Positions 7,462 to 15,341 of a stretch of DNA of 16,876 nucleotides are shown here, piece after piece (position 1 is the first letter of the stretch; every line of letters begins with the position of its first letter). The position numbers and the translations under genes are program-made. This stretch comes from JAIPEI01 sp041685835. GTDB taxonomy: Bacteria > Desulfobacterota > DSM-4660 > Desulfatiglandales > HGW-15. The notes under the pieces were generated by a model. The model made no database searches, was not told the DNA's origin, and was given only the letters and a program-made list of their open reading frames with translations. The stretch covers positions 1 through 16,876 of the forward strand of contig JAWLEX010000070.1 of NCBI GenBank assembly GCA_041685835.1, in the 5' to 3' direction.

Positions 7462-9543
7462 TTACGGGGCCACTCGAATCCGGCACGGGATGGCCTTGAT
7501 GTTAGGGGTGCCGAATTCCCGCCCCAGCCTCTCCGTAGTGGTCAAGCAGTTGAGGTTGGAACGCTCCCATCCGTAAAGCTCACCGGGCCCGTCTTCCGGA
7601 AACCACCACCCGTGCTCCGCGCTCACCACGCCGGGCATAATACGGTCCGTAAGACGCGCGCGGTGGGTGATCGCGCCGTGTCGTGTCTCGATCACAACCT
7701 CGTCCCCGTCATTGATGCCGAAGCCTCCGGCTGTCTCGGGGTGCACGTCCAGCACGGGCTCGGGGGCACGCTTTCGCAGTGATTCCACCCAGCGGTACGA
7801 AGAGTGAAGGAAGAAACGGTTCTTTGAAGAAGTCAGCAGCAGCGGGTAGTCGGGATCTTCCTCCATGGGGAGGCCCCGAAAGCTCGGTAGAGGGGGCACC
7901 CCGAACTTCCCGGCCGTACTCAATTTGAGCTCCACCTTGCCTGTCGGGGTATGAAAACCCTCCTCCACGTACCGGCCGAACGCTTCCGGCCCCTTCAGAA
8001 ATCCCCGCTCCATAAACTCGGCATAGGTAAGGCCCGACGGGGCGAGCACGTCTTCCAGAAAGGTCTCGTAGTCATCATGCCAGAGTTCCGGGGGGCTCAG
8101 CCGCCTGCCCAGTTCATTCAGGATCTCCATGTCCGGCCGGCACCCCGGAGGGGGATCCACCACCTTGGGCCGGGCCAGGATCACCCCGTGCCCGATCCCG
8201 TAGTGACCTATGTCGTTGAACTCGAACTGAGTGGCCACGGGAAGCACGATATCCGCCATGGCCGCTGTGGGTGTAAGAAAGAGGTCGGCGACCACCAGGA
8301 AATCGAGCGTTTCCAGGGCCCGCCGGGTCTGGGGGCTGTCCGCCCAGCTCAACATGGGGTTCCCGCACATGACGTAAAACCCCCTTACAGGGTAGGGGGT
8401 GCCGTCGAGGACGGCCTGTTTGAAAAACGAGGGGGGAACGGTCATCATGCGGGGAATCACCCCGTGATGGGCCCCCAGCATGGTCTTTCGCTTGTCCGGG
8501 ATGAGGTCCGCTCGGACGAACCGGCCCAGGCCCAGGATCTTCGGATCTCTGGCGTGTATGTTGCCCCCCGGGACGTCCAGGTTCCCGGTGACCGCCATCA
8601 GGCAGATGAGTGCCCGGGTGATGTCAAAGGTATAACGGTGGTGTTCGATGGGGTTGCCCCACTGGATTGTCGAAGGCCGGGCAGCGGCATATCGGCGGGC
8701 CGCTTCCCGAATCCGATCCGCAGGCACTCCGGTGATCTCCGCTACCCGCTCCGGCGTGTATGTTGCCACGTGTTCCGCCAGGTCCCCGAACCCTTCAGTA
8801 CAGCTTTCCACGAAACCTTGATCGTACAGGGACTCATCCACGATGACGTTGAGAAGACCCAGGGCCAGCGCATGATCCGTTCCCGGCCGGACGGGCAGCC
8901 AGAGACAAGCCTTTTCGGCAAGGTCAGTGCGCTTGGGATCCACCACGATCAGGTCCGTCCCGCTTTTTACCTGCTCCAGCAGGAGGCTCGAGATCTCCCC
9001 TTCCTCGTTCGTGCCGGTGATGTTGCTGCCCCACAGCATCACCAGCCGGCTTGGGTGGTGAAAGTCCGCGACCGGGTAGAAGCCGCACGTGTGAAGCCCT
9101 GTAATCTCGCGCGGGGCGTGGCAAACATCCTGGCTGGCCACCACGTTGGGAGAGCCGAACAGATTGGCGAGACGAATGAGAACGAAGTGCTCCAGGCCCT
9201 TGGGCATCCCAACGCCGAAAGCCACGGCCCGGGCCCCTTCGCGTTCGCGTATCGCGTGGAAACGTTCGGCGATCTCGTCCAGGGCCTCCTCCCATGAAAT
9301 TGCATCCCAGGATCCCTTGCCGCGTTCCCCCCGCCTCTTGAGGGGCGTGGTCAGTCGATCGGGATGGTTCAGGCGATCCGGAGACGCCAACCCCTTCGGG
9401 CACACATACCCTCGATTCAGATAACCCTCTGGGTCTCCTTTTATGCTGACGATCCGGTTGTCTCGAACACCGACCAAGAGGCCGCACCCGCCGTGATCCA
9501 TTCGGGCACAATGTGTCCGATGCCAGGTAATTGAGTCGTTCAT
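7462..9543 (-). CDS. Molybdopterin oxidoreductase, DMSO-reductase family, with Asp in the Fe-S motif
   Basis: Catalytic subunit of a bis-MGD molybdenum or tungsten enzyme; substrate unknown. The 693 residues hold the N-terminal Fe-S domain, the central molybdopterin domains and the C-terminal dinucleotide-binding domain (ending PNIKAIPCRIRV). The Fe-S motif is C12-x3-D16-x3-C20-x27-C48, where relatives usually have Cys at the second place. The probable metal-ligand Cys is C141 in DVCHAP, so not a selenocysteine form. There is no twin-arginine signal, so it should be cytoplasmic. No electron-transfer or membrane subunit gene is adjacent, suggesting a soluble enzyme that uses a free electron carrier (inference). 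ATG 9543 has AGGGG nine bases upstream; GTG 9549 is an alternative two codons earlier. Formate dehydrogenase-like, acetylene hydratase-like and sulfur-compound reductase functions cannot be told apart from this sequence alone. Confidence 0.93.
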   Translation of the reverse strand: MNDSITWHRTHCARMDHGGCGLLVGVRDNRIVSIKGDPEGYLNRGYVCPKGLASPDRLNHPDRLTTPLKRRGERGKGSWDAISWEEALDEIAERFHAIREREGARAVAFGVGMPKGLEHFVLIRLANLFGSPNVVASQDVCHAPREITGLHTCGFYPVADFHHPSRLVMLWGSNITGTNEEGEISSLLLEQVKSGTDLIVVDPKRTDLAEKACLWLPVRPGTDHALALGLLNVIVDESLYDQGFVESCTEGFGDLAEHVATYTPERVAEITGVPADRIREAARRYAAARPSTIQWGNPIEHHRYTFDITRALICLMAVTGNLDVPGGNIHARDPKILGLGRFVRADLIPDKRKTMLGAHHGVIPRMMTVPPSFFKQAVLDGTPYPVRGFYVMCGNPMLSWADSPQTRRALETLDFLVVADLFLTPTAAMADIVLPVATQFEFNDIGHYGIGHGVILARPKVVDPPPGCRPDMEILNELGRRLSPPELWHDDYETFLEDVLAPSGLTYAEFMERGFLKGPEAFGRYVEEGFHTPTGKVELKLSTAGKFGVPPLPSFRGLPMEEDPDYPLLLTSSKNRFFLHSSYRWVESLRKRAPEPVLDVHPETAGGFGINDGDEVVIETRHGAITHRARLTDRIMPGVVSAEHGWWFPEDGPGELYGWERSNLNCLTTTERLGREFGTPNIKAIPCRIRVAP

Positions 9544-9628
9544 TGCCACATACCCCTTTTCCGCCTCGCTGTGTTGAGGCCCTCACACTTTTACTATGTA
9601 TGTGGAGAGGCCATCAATGTTTTAATTG

Positions 9629-9658
9629 TTTTCCGCAATCTCTGCGTCAATCTGCGGG
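9629..9658. repeat. CTGCG-type short intergenic repeat
   Basis: The block CTGCG occurs twice 12 bases apart within CCGCA...TGCGG, which can also pair as a five-base stem. The style resembles the CTTTGCG repeats at 741-769 and 7418-7452, but sequence identity is limited. It lies between two divergent genes. Confidence 0.25.
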
Positions 9659-9663
9659 ATTCC

Positions 9664-9692
9664 TTGTGCGGGGTACGTAAGTATTATATAAT
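9664..9692 (+). promoter_or_regulatory. Sigma-70 type promoter for the metallophosphoesterase gene
   Basis: TTGTGC (9664-9669) and a perfect TATAAT (9687-9692) are spaced by 17 bases. Transcription would start near 9699, giving a leader of about 70 bases before GTG 9771. This is the best promoter match in the window. Confidence 0.65.
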
Positions 9693-9770
9693 TCATAGAT
9701 AAGCAGCAGCTAAAGGGAGTCGAAACCATGCCTTCCCGCCCCCTGCATGGGCAATAATGGAGGAGACATC

Positions 9771-10259
9771 GTGCGCATCGCCGTATGCTCGGACATCCAC
9801 GACAACATCTGGAAACTCGCGACCGTCTTGCAGAACATCTCGGACTGGGACGCCCTTGTCTTCTGCGGGGACTTCTGCGCCCCATTCACGCTCGCCCAGA
9901 TCGCCGAGGCCTTTGCCGGGCCCATACACGTCGTCTGGGGGAACAATGACGGGGACAAATGGCTTCTCACCGGTAACGCCCGGTCCGCCGGCAACGTAAC
10001 GCTCCACGGGGACCTGGGAGAGGTAAAGACAGGCGGCCGGTACATCGCCGTGAACCACTATCCCCGAATCGCCCGGGGACTCGCCTTATCAGGACTCTAC
10101 GACGCAGTGTTCTACGGCCACGACCACACGCCGCACCAGGAAAGGGTGGGCGGGACCCTGCTCCTGAACCCCGGAGAGGTCATGGGGCGGTTCGGCAAGA
10201 GCACCTTTGCCTCCTATGATACCAGGACCGGAGAGGGTGAAATCATCGAGGTCCGCTGA
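9771..10259 (+). CDS. YfcE/MJ0936-family metallophosphoesterase
   Basis: Small calcineurin-like phosphoesterase of 162 residues, a normal length for this family, whose members act as phosphodiesterases on poorly defined substrates with Mn or similar metals. The metal ligands are visible in order: D8-x-H10 in SDIHDN, D34 in CGDF, N59 and D60 in GNND, H96 in NHYP, and H117-x-H119 in GHDH. No signal peptide, so cytoplasmic. GTG 9771 is chosen because GGAGG lies nine bases upstream; the longer frame from ATG 9747 would put that site inside the gene. It is transcribed alone, divergent from the molybdopterin oxidoreductase gene and convergent with uvrB. The physiological substrate cannot be told. 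Confidence 0.9.
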   Translation: MRIAVCSDIHDNIWKLATVLQNISDWDALVFCGDFCAPFTLAQIAEAFAGPIHVVWGNNDGDKWLLTGNARSAGNVTLHGDLGEVKTGGRYIAVNHYPRIARGLALSGLYDAVFYGHDHTPHQERVGGTLLLNPGEVMGRFGKSTFASYDTRTGEGEIIEVR

Positions 10260-10308
10260 ACCGCACGGCGGAAAATGACCGGCTGTGTTACGTTAAGATC
10301 CTGGGGGC

Positions 10309-12357
10309 TCATGTCAGGATCTCCAGTTCCTGTTTCTCCAAGAACCGGATCTCGTCGCGAAGGCGGGCCGCCTCCTCGAACTCCAACCGCCCGGCCGCTT
10401 CGGTCATGCGCCCTGTGAGGAGTTCCACCCGCTCCCTGATTTCCTCGGCGGTGTGATACAAGGGGGCTTCCTTTTCGGAAACCGCGGGCACGGTGACATA
10501 ATCGGCCTCGTAAACCGATTGCAGGATATCACCAATGTTTTTATGGATTGTCTCCGGCGTAATCCCATTGGCCTCGTTATAGGCCTCCTGGACCCGTCTC
10601 CTTCGATCGCTCTCCTCCATGGCCCGCTCCATGGAGCCGGTCACACGGTCCGCATAAAGGATCACCTGCCCTCGAACATTGCGGGCCGCGCGGCCCGCGG
10701 TCTGAATCAAGGACCGCTCGGAGCGCAGAAACCCCTCCTTGTCCGCATCCAGGATGGCCACCAGGGACACCTCGGGCAGGTCGAGGCCCTCCCTGAGCAG
10801 GTTGATGCCCACGAGGACGTCGAAGACCCCCAGGCGAAGGTCACGGATAATCTCCATACGCTCGATCGTCTTGATGTCAGAGTGAAGGTACCTGACCGAC
10901 ACCCCAAGGTCGTCGTAGTACTCGGTCAGGTCCTCGGCCATGTGCTTGGTAAGGGTGGTGACGAGGACCCGTTCACCCCGGGCCGTCCGTTCCCGAATGC
11001 GCACAAGCAGGTCGTCCACCTGGTTCCCGGCCGGATGGACGATGATCTCCGGGTCCATGAGTCCGGTGGGCCGTATGATCTGCTCGGCCACGGCCTCCGC
11101 CCTTTCCAGTTCGTAAGGACCAGGGGTGGCCGAGACATGGATGACCTGGTTGACCCTTCGCTCAAACTCCTCGAACTTCAGGGGGCGGTTGTCCAGGGCC
11201 GAGGGAAGCCGGAAGCCGTAATCTACAAGGGTCTGCTTGCGGGAGCGGTCGCCGTTGTACATGCCGTTCAGCTGGGGGACCGTGATGTGGCTCTCGTCGA
11301 TTATGACCAGGAAGTTCCGGGGGAAGTAATCCAGAAGAGTGGGAGGAGGCTCTCCCGGGGCCCGGCCGGTGAGGTGCCTCGAGTAGTTCTCAATGCCGTG
11401 GCAGTAGCCCATCTCGATCATCATCTCCAGGTCGAAGAGGGTCCTCTCTTCTATCCTCTGGGCTTCCAGCAGCTTTTCCCTCCCTCGAAAATCGGCCACA
11501 CGTTCGGCCATTTCATCTCGTATACATCGAATGGCCCGCTCCCTTATGTCCACGGTGGTTACATAATGGGATGCAGGGTATACGGCTACGCGGTTCAGTT
11601 CCCGGCCCGGCCGCCCTGTCAGGGGATCGATTTCGCGTATGTCCTCGATCTCGTCCCCGAAAAACCCGATTCGGACGGCCCGCTCCTCCTCATGCACGGG
11701 AAAGATGTCCACAACGTCGCCCCTGACTCGAAAACGGCCCCGCACAAAATCATAGTCCCCCCGCTCGTAATGAATCGCCACCAGCTTCTGGAGCACGTCC
11801 TCCCGCCGCATCTCAGTACCGCGTTCGAGGTAAAGAAGCATGCCGTGATACGCCTCGGGTGATCCCAGGCCGTAAATGCAGGACACACTTGCCACAATGA
11901 TCACATCCTCCCGGTCCAGGAGGGATCGCGTGGCCGAATGGCGCATCTTGTCGATGTAGTCGTTTATGTGGGAGTCTTTCTGGATGTAGGTGTCGGACTG
12001 AGGGATGTAGGCCTCAGGCTGGTAGTAGTCATAGTAACTGACAAAATACTCCACTGCGTTACGCGGAAAGAAGGCCTTGAGCTCGCCGTAAAGCTGGGCC
12101 GCAAGGGTCTTGTTCGGCGCTATGACCAGTGTGGGCTTGCAGACCCTTGCGATGACCCGGGCCATGGTGTAGGTCTTGCCTGACCCGGTCACCCCAAGGA
12201 GGACCTGATGGCGGAGGCCGGACTCCACACCCCCGGCCAGCACGTCGATGGCCCGGGGTTGATCGCCGCAGGGGTCGAACAGGCTCACGAGTTCAAAGCC
12301 CGCTCCCGACCCAACCCCGTCCAATCCTTCCCCAGCGAAGCGCTCAGCGGATCTCAT
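10309..12357 (-). CDS. uvrB: UvrABC system protein B, nucleotide excision repair helicase-like subunit
   Basis: UvrB verifies DNA damage after loading by UvrA and recruits UvrC for incision. The 682 residues carry every expected element: GDQPRAI near 31, Walker A GVTGSGKT at 55-62, the beta-hairpin YDYYQPEAYIP at 109-119 that clamps DNA, DESH at 354-357, helicase motifs including GLDLPEVSLVAILDADKEG and QTAGRAARN, and a C-terminal UVR motif (about 645-680) that binds UvrC. I choose ATG 12357, which overlaps the last 14 bases of cysS; the frame is open to 12384, and a TTG at 12324 is also possible. No LexA-like operator was looked for beyond a visual scan. Last gene of the ispF-cysS-uvrB run, so it is probably translated from that message. 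Confidence 0.97.
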   Translation of the reverse strand: MRSAERFAGEGLDGVGSGAGFELVSLFDPCGDQPRAIDVLAGGVESGLRHQVLLGVTGSGKTYTMARVIARVCKPTLVIAPNKTLAAQLYGELKAFFPRNAVEYFVSYYDYYQPEAYIPQSDTYIQKDSHINDYIDKMRHSATRSLLDREDVIIVASVSCIYGLGSPEAYHGMLLYLERGTEMRREDVLQKLVAIHYERGDYDFVRGRFRVRGDVVDIFPVHEEERAVRIGFFGDEIEDIREIDPLTGRPGRELNRVAVYPASHYVTTVDIRERAIRCIRDEMAERVADFRGREKLLEAQRIEERTLFDLEMMIEMGYCHGIENYSRHLTGRAPGEPPPTLLDYFPRNFLVIIDESHITVPQLNGMYNGDRSRKQTLVDYGFRLPSALDNRPLKFEEFERRVNQVIHVSATPGPYELERAEAVAEQIIRPTGLMDPEIIVHPAGNQVDDLLVRIRERTARGERVLVTTLTKHMAEDLTEYYDDLGVSVRYLHSDIKTIERMEIIRDLRLGVFDVLVGINLLREGLDLPEVSLVAILDADKEGFLRSERSLIQTAGRAARNVRGQVILYADRVTGSMERAMEESDRRRRVQEAYNEANGITPETIHKNIGDILQSVYEADYVTVPAVSEKEAPLYHTAEEIRERVELLTGRMTEAAGRLEFEEAARLRDEIRFLEKQELEILT

Positions 12358-13804
12358 GCCGCCACGTGGTCCCGTCGGGTCCATCTTCCAGGATCACCCC
12401 CTGCTTCCGCAGCTCGTCGCGGATCTCATCGGCCCGGGCCCAATCCTTTTCTTCACGGGCCTTTGTGCGCTCAGCCACCATCTGTTCAATCCGTTCCGAG
12501 TCCGATTCTTCGGCAGGGCCGGCCAATTCACTCAGAAATGCCTCCGGCGAATGGGTCAGAATTCCGAGCACGCTCCCCGCTGTGAGCAGGCGACTGCGCT
12601 CCAGGTCCAGCGGATCGTTCCCATTCCCGCCATAAGGTGGTTCTGCCGCGTCCAGGCGCCGGTTGATCTCTCTCACCTTGTCGAATATCAACCCGATGGC
12701 GCCGGCGGTGTTCAGATCATCGTCCATAACCGCGGTGAACCGGGCCAGGAAAGGGTCTTTCATGCCTCCCGACAGGCACCCCGGCACTTCGGCGAGCCCC
12801 CCTGGCGCGGCCCCGATGATCGCCTCGATCCTCTGCAGGGTCCGATATATACGGACGAGGCCGGATTGGAGGTCCCGGACCGCGTCCCCCGAAAAATCCA
12901 GCGGGCTGCGATAGTGCTTGGACAGGAGAAAGAGCCGGAGCACTTCGGGGTGGTAGCTCTTAAGGGCGTCCCGGATGGTCAGGAAATTGCCGAGCGACTT
13001 GGACATCTTCTCCGATTCCACGGTGACGAACCCGTTGTGGACCCAGTAGCGTGCGAAATCAGACCCGTTTGCGGCCATGGACTGGGCCCGCTCGTTCTCG
13101 TGATGGGGAAACAGGAGGTCCTTTCCTCCTCCGTGAATGTCGAAGGTCGGCCCCAGGAAGCGGCTGCTCATAACGGAACATTCCATGTGCCATCCGGGTC
13201 TGCCGGGGCCCCACGGGCTGTCCCAGGTCGGCTCCCCGGGCTTTGCCGACTTCCAGAGTGCGAAATCCATTGGGTGTCGTTTTTTTGTGTCCACCGCAAT
13301 GCGGCTCCCGGCCTTCATGTCCTCCAGCTTACGGCCGGAAAGGGCCCCGTATCCATCAAACGCCTCAACAGAGAAGAAGACATCGCCATTCACTTCGTAG
13401 GCAAAGCCCTTTTTGATCAGGACCCCGATCATCTCGATCATGTCCCCGATGTATTCGGTGGCACGGGGTTCCTGGTCCGCCCTTTCCACTGCGAGCCGGG
13501 CCATGTCCTCGTCGAAGGCATCGATGAACTCCCGGGCAAGCTCCCCTGGATCTTTTCCGAGTTTACCGGCCCTTTCTATGATCTTGTCGTCCAAGTCCGT
13601 GAAATTTCGGACATAGGTGAGATCATACCCCCGGGCCCGCAGATATCTCGCCAGCACGTCGAACACGATGGCCGAACGTGCGTGACCTATGTGGCAATAG
13701 TCGTAAACGGTCACCCCGCACACGTACATCCCCACACGGCCTTCCCTCAGAGGCCTGAATTCCTCTTTTTTCCTGTGCGCGGTGTTGTAGAGCTTAATGG
13801 ACAT
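12344..13804 (-). CDS. cysS: Cysteine--tRNA ligase, class I
   Basis: Cytoplasmic cysteinyl-tRNA synthetase. The 486 residues contain the HIGH-type ATP site (CHIGH at 37-41), the KMSKS loop at 266-270, and the zinc ligands that select cysteine: C29, C209, H234 and E238, spaced nearly as in the E. coli enzyme. The anticodon-binding C-terminal domain (from about 390) ends DGTTWRHEIR. A strong ribosome site (GAGGAG, six to seven bases upstream) fixes ATG 13804. It starts 20 bases after the ispF stop codon, and its end overlaps the uvrB start. The ispF-cysS pair is a recurring bacterial arrangement. Confidence 0.98.
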   Translation of the reverse strand: MSIKLYNTAHRKKEEFRPLREGRVGMYVCGVTVYDYCHIGHARSAIVFDVLARYLRARGYDLTYVRNFTDLDDKIIERAGKLGKDPGELAREFIDAFDEDMARLAVERADQEPRATEYIGDMIEMIGVLIKKGFAYEVNGDVFFSVEAFDGYGALSGRKLEDMKAGSRIAVDTKKRHPMDFALWKSAKPGEPTWDSPWGPGRPGWHMECSVMSSRFLGPTFDIHGGGKDLLFPHHENERAQSMAANGSDFARYWVHNGFVTVESEKMSKSLGNFLTIRDALKSYHPEVLRLFLLSKHYRSPLDFSGDAVRDLQSGLVRIYRTLQRIEAIIGAAPGGLAEVPGCLSGGMKDPFLARFTAVMDDDLNTAGAIGLIFDKVREINRRLDAAEPPYGGNGNDPLDLERSRLLTAGSVLGILTHSPEAFLSELAGPAEESDSERIEQMVAERTKAREEKDWARADEIRDELRKQGVILEDGPDGTTWRHEIR

Positions 13805-13824
13805 GTTGATCTCCTCGGATCGTC

Positions 13825-14304
13825 CTACGGCGCTCCGGTGAGGCTCACCACCGCGTAAGCCTCGATGGCCTCACCCCGGCCGCAATATCCCAGGCCCTCC
13901 GGCGTTGTCGCCTTGATGTTCACCCTCTCGAATGGGACTTCGAGCATACCGGCCAAACGCTCCCGCATCAAAGGGAGGAATGAAGCCAGCCTCGGCTGCT
14001 GGGCCACGATGGTCGCATCCAGGTTGTTGACGCGAAAGCCTTCATCACGCATCATGGCGCCCACCTTTCTGAGGAGTTCCAGGCTGTCCGCGTCCTGAAA
14101 GGACGGGTCCGTGTCCGGAAAGTGAAGACCTATGTCACCTTTTCCAACAGCCCCCAGGACAGCGTCCATGACCGCGTGGGTGAGCACGTCCGCATCCGAG
14201 TGTCCCAACAGGCCCGTTTCGCCCTCTATGGTTACACCGCCCAAAACGAGCGGACGCCCACGGACGAGCCGGTGGACGTCATTCCCGAATCCGATTCGAA
14301 ACAA
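13825..14304 (-). CDS. ispF: 2-C-methyl-D-erythritol 2,4-cyclodiphosphate synthase
   Basis: MEP-pathway enzyme that cyclises CDP-methylerythritol 2-phosphate, releasing CMP, on the way to isoprenoids. The 159 residues match the usual length. Metal ligands are D9 and H11 in NDVHRL and H43 in LTHAVMDA; the active-site loop HSDADVL is at 35-41, and the CDP pocket is in ATTPEGLGYCGRGE near 132-145. Translation appears to begin at TTG 14304, because the frame then reads FRIGFGNDVH, which is where family members start. GGAGG lies about 11 bases upstream. ispD, the usual partner, is not in the window. A terminator-like hairpin just upstream suggests its own promoter or read-through from the zinc-ribbon gene. 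Confidence 0.97.
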   Translation of the reverse strand: MFRIGFGNDVHRLVRGRPLVLGGVTIEGETGLLGHSDADVLTHAVMDAVLGAVGKGDIGLHFPDTDPSFQDADSLELLRKVGAMMRDEGFRVNNLDATIVAQQPRLASFLPLMRERLAGMLEVPFERVNIKATTPEGLGYCGRGEAIEAYAVVSLTGAP

Positions 14305-14349
14305 CGGTCTTCCACCCTCCCGGAGTCCCGGAAAAAGAGAGGTTCTTCC

Positions 14350-14379
14350 AAAAGGGCGGCCCTGAGGACCGGGCCGCCT
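14350..14379 (-). terminator. Intrinsic terminator after the zinc-ribbon gene
   Basis: Inverted repeat GGCGGCCC/GGGCCGCC (14355-14362 and 14371-14378) with an eight-base loop. On the minus strand it is followed by CTTTTGG. It directly abuts the stop codon at 14380-14382. The T-run is short, so termination may be partial, letting some transcription reach ispF. Confidence 0.6.
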
Positions 14380-14607
14380 TCAGTGACAGGTGCTGCAGTT
14401 CGTGCTCGAGCAGCCGGAACAGGACGATCCCCCTCCCGCGGTCGAAGGAGACGAGTAGGTCCCGCTCGACTTGAAGCTGCACGCGGACATGCGGCGTTCC
14501 ACATCGGTGCCGCTGCAATCGGGGCAGACGATGTCTTCCCTGCCGCCGATGACCAGGCACTCGAACTCGTTGTTGCACTTGCTGCATTTGTATTCGTAAA
14601 TGGGCAT
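14380..14607 (-). CDS. FmdB-family zinc-ribbon protein with Cys-rich tail
   Basis: Small protein of 75 residues. The N-terminus MPIYEYKC is diagnostic of the FmdB/CxxC_CxxC_SSSS regulatory-protein family. One zinc ribbon is formed by C8-C11 and C28-C31. The tail is Ser/Gly-rich and carries four more cysteines (C63, C66, C71, C74) in two CxxC-like pairs, which could bind a second metal or thiols. The family was named from a formamidase/acetamidase operon, but the role of most members is not known. It starts 23 bases after the gmhA stop codon, so it shares the gmhA message. A hairpin terminator follows immediately. Confidence 0.93.
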   Translation of the reverse strand: MPIYEYKCSKCNNEFECLVIGGREDIVCPDCSGTDVERRMSACSFKSSGTYSSPSTAGGGSSCSGCSSTNCSTCH

Positions 14608-14630
14608 GATTGTTCCCCGGCCGGCCGTAT

Positions 14631-15206
14631 TTACTTCGTCATGAAAAGTATTTCGTCCACCAACTGGCAGATGATGTGACCGGCAAAAATATGGGTTTCC
14701 TGAATCCTGGCGGTCACCTTGCTCTTGACCACGAGGCTGAGATCCGCTATCCGCCGAAGGGTCCCACCGTCTCCCCCGGTCATGGCCACCGTGTAGAGCC
14801 CCATTTCCCGGCCCACCCTGACGGCCTCGGTTACATTGGGAGAATCGCCGCTGGTGCTGATCGCCAGGAGGATGTCTCCTTCCTTGCCGATTGCCTTGAC
14901 CTGCTTGGAAAAAATCTCGTCAAAGGAGTAATCGTTCCCGATGCTCGTCAGGATCGATGTGTCCGTGGTCAAGGCCACGGCCGGCAAAGGAGGGCGTTCG
15001 AGTACAAAGCGGTTCACGAACTCCGCTGCCAGGTGTTGCGCGTCCGCCGCGCTTCCTCCGTTTCCGCAGATCAGGAGTTTCCTGTCGCTTGTGAAGGCCT
15101 GGCTGATTCGTTCCGCCACTTGAATCAGGGCACCGCCGCTCTCGCGAACAAAACCCTGCTTGACCTTTACACTCTCCTCCAGGGCCTTTTGTATGCGCTC
15201 TTCCAT
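14631..15206 (-). CDS. gmhA: Phosphoheptose isomerase (sedoheptulose 7-phosphate isomerase)
   Basis: Converts sedoheptulose 7-phosphate to D-glycero-D-manno-heptose 7-phosphate, the first step towards ADP-heptose of the LPS inner core. The 191-residue SIS-domain protein carries the sugar-phosphate loop CGNGGSAADAQH (47-58), the second loop STSGDSPNV (117-125) and the zinc and catalytic residues H58, E62, Q169 and H177, each three positions below the E. coli numbering. ATG 15206 has GAGGG about six bases upstream. It is preceded by its own promoter and followed by the zinc-ribbon gene. No other heptose genes are in the window. Confidence 0.97.
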   Translation of the reverse strand: MEERIQKALEESVKVKQGFVRESGGALIQVAERISQAFTSDRKLLICGNGGSAADAQHLAAEFVNRFVLERPPLPAVALTTDTSILTSIGNDYSFDEIFSKQVKAIGKEGDILLAISTSGDSPNVTEAVRVGREMGLYTVAMTGGDGGTLRRIADLSLVVKSKVTARIQETHIFAGHIICQLVDEILFMTK

Positions 15207-15248
15207 GGGAACCCTCGATGGGTTTCTTCGACCTCACGGTTTTCGGTA

Positions 15249-15277
15249 AAGGTAGATACTGACAGGGGCCTTGTCAA
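15249..15277 (-). promoter_or_regulatory. Candidate sigma-70 promoter for gmhA
   Basis: Consensus TTGACA (15277-15272) and TACCTT (15254-15249) with 17-base spacing on the minus strand. Transcription would start near 15242, about 36 bases before the gmhA ATG. A 17-base dyad (TGACA...TGTCA, 15276-15260) overlaps the -35 box and could be an operator. Confidence 0.55.
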
Positions 15278-15280
15278 CAT

Positions 15281-15316
15281 GAAGGCCCGGCGTCTCGGAA
15301 CCGAGCCGGGCCCCTT
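15281..15316 (-). terminator. Hairpin after selA, probable terminator
   Basis: A long GC stem, GGCCCGGC with GCCGGGCC, plus an inner CGG/CCG pairing, follows the selA stop codon by about 25 bases on the minus strand. The tail has only two T residues (TTCATG), so it is a weak intrinsic terminator by that criterion. It separates selA from the gmhA promoter. Confidence 0.45.
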
Positions 15317-15341
15317 TCGTCCTCAGGCCCGCCCGTCCGGT

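Noticed and set aside
9121..9123. Selenocysteine at the metal-ligand position of the molybdopterin oxidoreductase
   Set aside because: The codon is TGC (Cys), not TGA.
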